Shown: in pieces, positions 1 through 5,185 of the stretch
How the letters are laid out: each line of letters begins with the position of its first letter
Numbering within the stretch: position 1 is the stretch's first letter
Position numbers and translations under genes: made by a program
From: Pseudomonadota bacterium
Lineage (GTDB): Bacteria > Pseudomonadota > Alphaproteobacteria > Rhizobiales > Xanthobacteraceae
Direction: 5' to 3'
Length of the DNA: 5,895 bases
Assembly: GCA_023433965.1 (NCBI GenBank)
Contig: JAEYTQ010000279.1
Span: 1-5,895 of the forward strand
Notes under the pieces: model-generated
Seen by the model: the letters and a program-made list of their open reading frames with translations, nothing else
Told to the model about the DNA's origin: nothing
The model's database searches: none

Positions 1-310
1 GATTGTCGCCGGCGACGGCAGCCAGTTGGTGCGGCCTTGTGTCGCCCCCATCGACGAGGCGATCGCGGCCTCGCAATTCGGCGCGCCGCATCTCGTCGGC
101 AACGCAGCCGAGATCCTCGCCGATCGCTGGCCTAAGGATGGGCCGCAGCCCATAGCGGTCGATGCACAGCCTGCACCCGACATCGGCTGGGTCGCCTGGC
201 TCGGCGCCGCAGCCGATCCCGGCGCTACCCCGGCGCGGCCGTTCTATCTGAAGGCGCCAGACGCCAAGCCGGCCGCAGCTCCGCCATTCGCGCCAGCGGC
301 AACCTCATGA
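1..310 (+). CDS. tsaB: TsaB, tRNA t6A37 biosynthesis protein (3' end only)
   Basis: This is the C-terminal part of an open frame that enters from the left edge; codons read from base 2 and stop at TGA 308-310, giving about 102 visible residues. The end contains the PFYLKAPDAKP segment, which resembles the closing 'Y-(L/R)-x-PDAK' motif of TsaB, and an upstream GDG motif also fits that family. TsaB is a catalytically inactive ASKHA-fold partner of TsaD. With TsaE and the TsaC/TsaC2 product threonylcarbamoyl-AMP it makes N6-threonylcarbamoyladenosine at position 37 of ANN-decoding tRNAs in the cytoplasm. The catalytic-like N-terminal half lies outside the window, so the call rests on the C-terminal motif and on the following rimI, a frequent neighbour of tsaB. 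The last residues are an Ala/Pro-rich tail that looks disordered. The stop overlaps the rimI start by 4 bp (ATGA), suggesting translational coupling. Confidence 0.85.
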   Translation, partial: IVAGDGSQLVRPCVAPIDEAIAASQFGAPHLVGNAAEILADRWPKDGPQPIAVDAQPAPDIGWVAWLGAAADPGATPARPFYLKAPDAKPAAAPPFAPAATS

Positions 311-792
311 TGCGATGGTTGTCGGAGTGGTGGCACGGCGGCAGCCCCGCCGTCGAGCCTGCAACCTCGCGCGACGCCGAGCGGCTCGCACAGCTGCACG
401 GCGCCTCCTTCGCGCGTGGCTGGGGCGAAGGCGAGTTCGAGAGCATGATCGGCGAGCGCAACACGCTGGTGCATCGCTTGCGTCTCGGCCGCAAGACGAT
501 CGGCTTTGCGGTATCGCGGATCGGCGCGGACGAAGCGGAGATTCTCTCGATTGCGGTGGACGCGGCGCATCGCGGCCGCGGCCTCTCCCGCACGCTGCTG
601 ATGACCCATCTCGGCCACCTCGCGGGGCGCGGTGTGCGCACGATATTTCTGGAAGTGGAGGAAAACAACCAGCCGGCGCGCCGGCTCTACGACCGAGCCG
701 GATTCACGGTGGTCGGACGCCGCGAACGCTACTATAAGCAGCCGAACGGGGAACAATTGAACGCCCTTCTGATGCGACGTGACTTGTCGTAA
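307..792 (+). CDS. rimI: RimI-type ribosomal-protein N-alpha-acetyltransferase (GNAT)
   Basis: This 161-residue protein has a complete GNAT fold. A W-containing N-terminal stretch (FARGWGEGEFESM, 35-47) matches the region that in RimI precedes substrate binding. EAEILSIAV (76-84) is the central strand, and RGRGLS (89-94) is the acetyl-CoA pyrophosphate loop. LEVEENNQPARRLYDRAGF (115-133) carries Glu116 and Tyr128, which have the same 12-residue spacing as the catalytic Glu/Tyr pair of E. coli RimI. RRERYY (138-143) is typical of the C-terminus. RimI acetylates the N-terminus of ribosomal protein S18, and orthologues can have wider specificity. The family length is about 150-160 residues. The start ATG 307 forms an ATGA overlap with the tsaB stop; a second ATG follows directly at 310 and would remove one residue. 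One departure is Ser94 where E. coli RimI has Gly in the Q/R-x-x-G-x-G/A signature. I believe this is common in Bradyrhizobium-type RimI, so it is unlikely to be disabling. Confidence 0.9.
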   Translation: MMRWLSEWWHGGSPAVEPATSRDAERLAQLHGASFARGWGEGEFESMIGERNTLVHRLRLGRKTIGFAVSRIGADEAEILSIAVDAAHRGRGLSRTLLMTHLGHLAGRGVRTIFLEVEENNQPARRLYDRAGFTVVGRRERYYKQPNGEQLNALLMRRDLS

Positions 793-831
793 CATTGGTG
801 CCAGAAAGCGCCTCCGCCAGGCAGACACCCT

Positions 832-1287
832 ATGACCGCACTGAAACCTTCTTCCGCATCCAAGGCGTCCGGCATCGAGGCGCGCTGTGCCGCCACTGGC
901 ATGCGCATGACCGAGCAACGCCGCGTCATCGCCCGCGTGCTCGCGGAGTCGGCCGATCATCCCGATGTCGAGGAGCTGTACCGGCGCTGCGTCGCGGTGG
1001 ACGACAAGATATCGATCTCGACCGTCTATCGCACCGTGAAACTGTTCGAGGATGCCGGCATCATCGAACGGCACGATTTCCGCGAAGGCCGCGCACGCTA
1101 CGAGACCATGCGCGACAGCCATCACGACCATCTCATCAATCTGCGCGACGGCAAGGTGATCGAGTTCACATCCGAAGAGATCGAGAAGCTGCAGGCGGAG
1201 ATCGCCCGCAAGCTCGGCTACAAGCTGGTCGACCACCGGCTCGAGCTCTATTGCGTGCCGCTCGACGACGACAAGCCGACGAATTGA
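832..1287 (+). CDS. fur: Fur-family metal-responsive transcriptional regulator (Fur/Mur)
   Basis: A 151-residue Fur-superfamily repressor. The N-terminal winged helix (about 20-90) contains GMRMTEQRRVI and the recognition-helix segment ISISTVYRTVKLFEDAGII (60-78). The dimerisation/metal domain contains HHDH (97-100). Aligned by eye to E. coli Fur, the ligands at His33, Glu81, His87, Asp89, His90, Glu108 and His125 are all kept (here His43, Glu91, His97, Asp99, His100, Glu118, His135). The structural-zinc CxxC is absent: the two Cys positions are Asn103 and Asp106. This is the pattern of alphaproteobacterial Fur/Mur. In Bradyrhizobium and Rhizobium these proteins respond largely to manganese and act on mntH, or on irr in Bradyrhizobium, so Mn2+ rather than Fe2+ sensing is plausible but not provable from sequence. 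It is not Irr: there is no heme regulatory CP motif near the N-terminus. The start ATG 832 has a short AGG at 819-821. The gene lies 39 bp after rimI, and the HAD gene begins 1-4 bp past its stop. I did not identify a confident operator for autoregulation. Confidence 0.92.
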   Translation: MTALKPSSASKASGIEARCAATGMRMTEQRRVIARVLAESADHPDVEELYRRCVAVDDKISISTVYRTVKLFEDAGIIERHDFREGRARYETMRDSHHDHLINLRDGKVIEFTSEEIEKLQAEIARKLGYKLVDHRLELYCVPLDDDKPTN

Positions 1288-1288
1288 T

Positions 1289-1972
1289 TTGGTGGGCATA
1301 GATCTCATCATCTTCGATTGCGACGGCGTGCTCGTGGACAGCGAGGTGATCTCCTGCCGCGCGCATGCCGACGTGCTGACGAAGCACGGCTATCCGATCA
1401 CGTCGGAGCAGGTGCTGATCCGTTTCCTCGGTGTGTCCGAGAAAGACGCGCGGCGGATGGTCGAACAAGAAATCGGCCGGAGCCTTCCCGATGATCTCGA
1501 GCAGCAGATCAACGCCGCCACGCTGCGATTCTACGCCAGCGATTTGCAGCCGATCACGCATGTGGCGGCATCGATCGCCGCGATCGACCTGCCCAAATGC
1601 GTTGCGTCGAGCGGCACGCCGGACAAGATCCATCACGGCCTGACGTGCGCCGGGCTCTACGACCTTCTCGCCCCGAATATCTTTTCCGCCAGCCAGGTCG
1701 CGCGCGGCAAGCCCGCACCCGATCTGTTCCTGTTCGCCGCCGCGCAGATGAAAGTTGCACCCGAGCGGTGCCTCGTGATCGAGGATAGCGTCCCCGGGGT
1801 CACGGGCGCGCACGCCGCCGGGATGGCCGTCTTGGGCTTTCACGGCGGCGGCCATTGCCCGCCGGGCCACGCAGAGCGGCTGCGGGCCGCCGGCGCCCAC
1901 GTGACATTCGACGATATGCGGCAACTGCCGGAGTTGGTCCGGCTGGCCGAGGCCGAGGCGCTGGCGGGCTGA
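1289..1972 (+). CDS. HAD-superfamily (subfamily IA) phosphatase, YieH-like
   Basis: A 227-residue cytosolic HAD hydrolase with all four catalytic motifs. Motif I is FDCDGVLVDSE (9-19), with nucleophile Asp10 and acid/base Asp12. Motif II is VASSGT (105-110), with Ser107 or Ser108. Motif III is Lys141 in RGKPAPD, and motif IV is Glu165-Asp166 in VIEDSVPG. Residues about 20-85 form a helical C1 cap. By remembered comparison, the start, the 'RFLGV' region and the motif IV surroundings resemble E. coli YieH, a 6-phosphogluconate/nucleotide phosphatase. Phosphoglycolate phosphatase or beta-phosphoglucomutase-like activity cannot be excluded, so the substrate is unassigned. The start is either TTG 1289 or GTG 1292, since no ATG lies before motif I, and there is no clear Shine-Dalgarno. 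It begins 1-4 bp after the fur stop, so it is probably translated by coupling or reinitiation and shares the fur transcript. The short acidic/Ala-rich tail (LAEAEALAG) is unremarkable. Confidence 0.87.
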   Translation: MVGIDLIIFDCDGVLVDSEVISCRAHADVLTKHGYPITSEQVLIRFLGVSEKDARRMVEQEIGRSLPDDLEQQINAATLRFYASDLQPITHVAASIAAIDLPKCVASSGTPDKIHHGLTCAGLYDLLAPNIFSASQVARGKPAPDLFLFAAAQMKVAPERCLVIEDSVPGVTGAHAAGMAVLGFHGGGHCPPGHAERLRAAGAHVTFDDMRQLPELVRLAEAEALAG

Positions 1973-1985
1973 TTTCGGCCACTTG

Positions 1986-2083
1986 CGTCATTCCGGGGCA
2001 CGCGCGACGCGCGTGAACCCGGAATCCAGAGGTTTTGGCACGAGATTCCCGTTCGCCCGCGTTGCGGGCGCCTCGGAATGACG
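1986..2083. repeat. Palindromic intergenic repeat with two internal hairpins
   Basis: The element fills the first half of the HAD-miaB gap. Its ends are a perfect 10-bp inverted repeat, CGTCATTCCG at 1986-1995 and CGGAATGACG at 2074-2083. Inside are two hairpins. The first (1990-2025) has an 8-bp ATTCCGGG/CCCGGAAT stem, then a further 8-bp CACGCGCG/CGCGCGTG stem. The second (2045-2079) has an ATTCC/GGAAT base and a 7-bp CGCCCGC/GCGGGCG stem around a GTT loop (2054-2070). The core ATTCC thus occurs four times in alternating orientation, so the two hairpins can exchange with one long outer pairing. It looks like the abundant REP/MITE-like palindromes of Bradyrhizobium intergenic regions; that identification is from memory. 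There is no ORF or transposase, and no T-run for a classical terminator, though the transcript would be strongly folded. Confidence 0.75.
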
Positions 2084-2163
2084 GCCGAAGATGCCCCATT
2101 CGCTGGATTTTCGGCGCTCCAGCCTCTATGTGAAGGCCGTCCTCCACCGCCATTTCGGGTTCC

Positions 2164-3558
2164 ATGACGCCGCCGCGCAAGCTGCACATCAAATCATATG
2201 GCTGCCAGATGAACGTCTACGATGCCCAGCGCATGGTGGACACGCTGGTGCCGGAAGGATTCGTGGAGACTGATAGCGTCGAGGACGCAGACCTCGTGAT
2301 CCTCAACACCTGCCACATCCGCGAGAAAGCCTCGGAAAAGGTCTATTCCGAGCTCGGCCGGTTGCGCGTGGCCAAGGACGAGGCCGCGCGTGGTGGCCGC
2401 GCGATGCAGATCGCGGTTGCCGGCTGCGTGGCGCAGGCCGAGGGCCAGGAGATTGTGCGCCGGGCGCCCGTCGTCGACGTCGTGGTCGGACCGCAGAGCT
2501 ATCATCATCTGCCCGAACTCTTGAAGCGTGCCGGCAGCGAGGGCCGCGCGATCGAGACCGAATTTCCCGCCGCCGACAAGTTCGGCTTTCTGGCGCAGAC
2601 CAAGCCCGATGCGATCCGCGCGCGCGGCATTTCCGCCTTCGTCACCGTGCAGGAAGGCTGCGACAAGTTCTGCACCTTCTGTGTCGTGCCCTATACGCGC
2701 GGCGCCGAAGTCTCGCGACCTGTGGCGAAGATCGTCGAGGACGTGAAGCGGCTCGCAGACACCGGCGTGCGCGAGCTGACGCTGATCGGGCAGAACGTCA
2801 ACGCCTATCACGGCGAGGGTCCGGACGGAAAAACCTGGCCGCTCGGCCGATTGCTCGAGCATCTGGCGACGATTCCCGGCATCGCGCGGCTGCGCTATTC
2901 GACCAGCCATCCCCGCGATGTCGACGACAGCCTGATCGCGGCCCATCGCGATCTCGGTGCCCTGATGCCGTTTGTGCATCTGCCGGTGCAGTCGGGCTCG
3001 GACCGGATTCTGGCCGCCATGAACCGCAAACATACCGCCGATGACTACCGGCGGGTCGTCGACCGTTTCCGCGCCGCCCGCCAAGATATTGCTTTTTCAT
3101 CGGATTTCATCGCCGGCTTTCCCGGCGAGAGCGAGCAAGATTTTCTCGCCACCCTCGCGCTCGTCACGCAAATCGGCTACGCTGCGGCGTATTCGTTCAA
3201 ATACTCCGCCCGGCCGGGAACGCCGGCCGCGGACATGCAGGAGACGGTGTCCCCCGCCGAGATGGACCAGCGATTGGAGCGGCTCCAGGAACTGATCGAC
3301 AGCCAGCAATCGGCCTTCAACAAGGCTGCGATTGGCTCAACGGTCGACGTGCTGTTCGAGCGCCCGGCTCGCAAGGAGGGCCAGATCGTCGGCCGCACCG
3401 CCTATCTCCAGCCCGCCCATGTGATGGCCTCGCCCGACATCATCGGACAGATCCTGCCGGTCCGTATCGAGAGCCTCGAACGCTACAGTTTTCTCGGCGA
3501 GCTCGTGACGGCGCGCAGCGCGCGCGAGCCCGCGTTATCGCAAGCCACTGGAGCCTGA
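2164..3558 (+). CDS. miaB: MiaB, tRNA-2-methylthio-N6-isopentenyladenosine synthase
   Basis: A 464-residue radical-SAM methylthiotransferase of normal family length. The N-terminal UPF0004 domain supplies Cys14 (SYGCQMN), Cys50 (NTCHIRE) and Cys88 (AGCVAQ), the ligands of the auxiliary [4Fe-4S] cluster that carries the sulfur. The radical-SAM core has the CxxxCxxC triad Cys166, Cys170 and Cys173 ([18 protein letters not shown]). Further core motifs are IGQNVNAY (208-215), HLPVQSGSD (272-280) and DFIAGFPGE (314-322). A TRAM RNA-binding domain covers about 384-449. The enzyme adds the 2-methylthio group to i6A37 of tRNAs reading UNN codons; i6A itself comes from MiaA, which is not here. [19 protein letters not shown] is MiaB-like rather than RimO- or MtaB-like. 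ATG 2164 puts the expected short lead before the first Cys motif, but the upstream Shine-Dalgarno is weak (GGG 2157-2159). It heads the miaB-ybeZ-ybeY-corC run, with ybeZ 4 bp downstream. Confidence 0.96.
   Translation: MTPPRKLHIKSYGCQMNVYDAQRMVDTLVPEGFVETDSVEDADLVILNTCHIREKASEKVYSELGRLRVAKDEAARGGRAMQIAVAGCVAQAEGQEIVRRAPVVDVVVGPQSYHHLPELLKRAGSEGRAIETEFPAADKFGFLAQTKPDAIRARGISAFVTVQEGCDKFCTFCVVPYTRGAEVSRPVAKIVEDVKRLADTGVRELTLIGQNVNAYHGEGPDGKTWPLGRLLEHLATIPGIARLRYSTSHPRDVDDSLIAAHRDLGALMPFVHLPVQSGSDRILAAMNRKHTADDYRRVVDRFRAARQDIAFSSDFIAGFPGESEQDFLATLALVTQIGYAAAYSFKYSARPGTPAADMQETVSPAEMDQRLERLQELIDSQQSAFNKAAIGSTVDVLFERPARKEGQIVGRTAYLQPAHVMASPDIIGQILPVRIESLERYSFLGELVTARSAREPALSQATGA
3550..3553 (+). 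promoter_or_regulatory. Ribosome-binding site supporting the TTG start of ybeZ
   Basis: GGAG lies inside the end of miaB, 9 nt upstream of TTG 3563. The alternative ATG at 3623 has no purine-rich site at the right distance, so the TTG is preferred even though it is the rarer start codon. Confidence 0.5.
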
Positions 3559-3562
3559 ACCC

Positions 3563-4618
3563 TTGCCCAAAAGCGCATCGGATTCGCCTACGTTCGCTCC
3601 CAGCCGCAAATTTGACCGCGACATGCAAGTTCCGCCCGAGACCCAGGTCGTCATCGATTTCGACGACAACCGCGCCGCTTCCGCGCTGGTCGGCCCCTAC
3701 GGCCAGCATCTGGCGCAGATCGAGCGGCGGCTCGGCGTCGTCGTGGACTCCAAAGGCAACCACATCACGATCGGCGGTACGCGCGACGGCTGCGACGCTG
3801 CGCGCCGCGTGCTGGAGATGCTCTACGGGCAGGCCGTGAAGGGACAGGATCTCGACCAGGGCGAGGTCGAGGGCGCGATCCGCGCCGTGATCGCGCAAGG
3901 CTCGCTGTTCGAGTTCGACGCCAAATCGGCCAAGACGGCCTTCGACAGCATCAACCTGCGCAAGCGCCCCGTGCGCGCACGCACCGCCGCGCAGGATTCC
4001 TACATCCGCGCGCTCAAGCGCCATGAACTGGTGTTCGGCGTCGGCCCCGCCGGCACCGGAAAGACCTGGCTCGCCGTCGCCCATGCCGCGCAGCTGTTCG
4101 AGCGCAAGGAGGTCGATCGCATCATCCTGTCGCGTCCGGCGGTGGAAGCCGGCGAGCGGCTCGGCTTCCTGCCCGGCGACCTCCGCGAGAAGGTCGATCC
4201 TTATCTGCGGCCGATCTACGACGCGCTCTACGATCTCATGGATGCGCGGATTGTCGAGCGTGCGCTGCAGACCGGCGAGATCGAGATTGCGCCGCTCGCC
4301 TTCATGCGCGGCCGCACGCTGACCAACGCCGCCATCATCCTGGACGAGGCCCAGAACACCACGTCGATGCAGATGAAGATGTTCCTGACGCGTCTCGGCG
4401 AGAACAGCCGCATGATCGTGACGGGCGATCCCTCGCAGATCGACCTGCCCAACGGCCAGACCTCGGGTCTCGCCGAAGCGACCCGCCTCCTGAACGGCGT
4501 CGAGGGCATCGCCCAGGTTCATTTCAAGGCCGAGGACGTGATCCGCCACGAGCTCGTGGCGCGGATCGTCGCCGCCTACGAAGGGCCGCCGCAGCGGCCG
4601 GCTACCGGTCAATCCTGA
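3563..4618 (+). CDS. ybeZ: PhoH-like ATPase YbeZ
   Basis: A 351-residue PhoH-family P-loop NTPase. The N-terminal part (about 27-90) has a KH-like RNA-binding look (GPYGQHLAQIERRLGV followed by SKGNHITIGG). The ATPase domain carries Walker A GPAGTGKT (161-168), SRPAVEAGERLGFLPGD (190-206), Walker B IILDEAQNTT (258-267, Asp261-Glu262), GDPSQIDLP (288-296) and DVIRHELV with Arg328. These motifs are continuous and intact. In E. coli YbeZ is encoded between MiaB and YbeY and is reported to associate with YbeY; an RNA-linked ATPase or helicase-like role in ribosome maturation is the usual proposal. The link to phosphate starvation comes from E. coli PhoH, and no Pho box is seen here. The start is called at TTG 3563 because of the GGAG at 3550-3553. 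Starting at ATG 3623 would remove 20 non-conserved residues and keep every domain. It lies 4 bp after miaB. Confidence 0.93.
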   Translation: MPKSASDSPTFAPSRKFDRDMQVPPETQVVIDFDDNRAASALVGPYGQHLAQIERRLGVVVDSKGNHITIGGTRDGCDAARRVLEMLYGQAVKGQDLDQGEVEGAIRAVIAQGSLFEFDAKSAKTAFDSINLRKRPVRARTAAQDSYIRALKRHELVFGVGPAGTGKTWLAVAHAAQLFERKEVDRIILSRPAVEAGERLGFLPGDLREKVDPYLRPIYDALYDLMDARIVERALQTGEIEIAPLAFMRGRTLTNAAIILDEAQNTTSMQMKMFLTRLGENSRMIVTGDPSQIDLPNGQTSGLAEATRLLNGVEGIAQVHFKAEDVIRHELVARIVAAYEGPPQRPATGQS

Positions 4619-4637
4619 CGAGGCAACACCGGACCCG

Positions 4638-4656
4638 AGGCGCGAATCCCGCGCCT
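4638..4656 (+). promoter_or_regulatory. Hairpin in the ybeZ-ybeY gap
   Basis: A perfect 7-bp GC-rich inverted repeat, AGGCGCG (4638-4644) and CGCGCCT (4650-4656), encloses a 5-nt AATCC loop in the 56-bp space between ybeZ and ybeY. Only TTT follows, so it is a poor intrinsic terminator. It could instead be a weak attenuator, an RNA-processing or stability element, or chance in GC-rich DNA. It ends 18 nt before the ybeY ATG, close to the ribosome footprint. Confidence 0.35.
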
Positions 4657-4674
4657 TTCGTCCGAGACAACACA

Positions 4675-5184
4675 ATGTCCCATTCCAACCTTCCCATGAC
4701 CGAGGTCCTCGTCGTCGCCGATTGCTGGCAGCACGAGCCCGATTCAGAAGCCGTGATCCAGCGCGCGGTGGCGGCCGCCGCCGAGAGCGTCGATGACGAC
4801 GTCGCCGACGCGGAAGTGGCCGTGATGCTGACCGATGATGCCGGCATCCGCACGCTCAACGGCAACTGGCGCGGCATCGACAAGCCGACCAACGTGCTGT
4901 CGTTTCCCGCACTGCAGCCGGAGGGCGCCTGGAAGCCGGGCGATGCACCGCGCATGCTCGGCGACATCGCGATCGCCTACGAGACCATGCGGCGCGAGGC
5001 GGACGAGGAACACAAGCCGTTTGATCACCATCTGAGTCATCTCGCCGTGCACGGCTTCCTGCACTTGATCGGCTACGATCACGAGGACGACGCCGACGCC
5101 GAGGAGATGGAAGCGCTGGAGACGCGGATCCTGGCGCATCTCGGCATCCCCGATCCCTATGCCGACCGCGCGGGGGCGCACTGA
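4675..5184 (+). CDS. ybeY: YbeY, rRNA maturation metalloprotein
   Basis: A 169-residue UPF0054/YbeY protein of normal length. The zinc motif HGFLHLIGYDH is complete, with His126, His130 and His136 (H-x3-H-x5-H). The conserved NWRGIDKPTNVLSFP (64-78) supplies Arg66, matching the Arg known to matter in E. coli YbeY, and MLGDIAIAYE (94-103) is also typical. YbeY is described as a single-strand-specific endoribonuclease, or as a factor needed for 16S rRNA 3'-end maturation and 70S quality control; the nuclease assignment is debated. The start ATG 4675 has GAG at 4664-4666, 8 nt upstream. A second ATG at 4696 (Met8) would cost only a non-conserved stretch. The loop at 80-92 (LQPEGAWKPGDAP) is hydrophilic and varies in the family. 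It sits between its usual partners YbeZ and CorC, with corC 1 bp away, so it is almost certainly in the same operon. Confidence 0.95.
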   Translation: MSHSNLPMTEVLVVADCWQHEPDSEAVIQRAVAAAAESVDDDVADAEVAVMLTDDAGIRTLNGNWRGIDKPTNVLSFPALQPEGAWKPGDAPRMLGDIAIAYETMRREADEEHKPFDHHLSHLAVHGFLHLIGYDHEDDADAEEMEALETRILAHLGIPDPYADRAGAH

Positions 5185-5185
5185 G

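Noticed and set aside
832..1287. The regulator as Irr or Zur
   Set aside because: It lacks an N-terminal heme-regulatory Cys-Pro motif expected of Bradyrhizobium Irr, and lacks the cysteine zinc site expected of Zur.
244..1311. Long minus-strand open frame (355 residues) across rimI and fur
   Set aside because: It lies wholly opposite two well-supported genes, crosses their boundary, and has no recognisable domain. Long antisense frames are expected in DNA with G/C-rich third positions.
1986..2083. The palindrome as a CRISPR fragment, tRNA or intrinsic terminator
   Set aside because: There are no regularly spaced direct repeats, no cloverleaf or T-loop signature, and no U-run after either hairpin.
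2091..2273. Small + strand frame (60 residues) overlapping the miaB start
   Set aside because: It is in a different frame from miaB, continues over 100 bp into the conserved MiaB N-terminus, and has no Shine-Dalgarno or recognisable features. A leader peptide was considered but nothing supports it.
2194..3084. Minus-strand open frame of 296 residues opposite miaB
   Set aside because: The + strand encodes all six cluster cysteines of MiaB in order; the antisense frame has no family features.
3440..4675. Minus-strand open frame of 411 residues opposite ybeZ
   Set aside because: Although longer than ybeZ itself, it shows His/Asp/Arg/Leu-rich shadow composition and no motif, while the + strand carries intact Walker A and B motifs.
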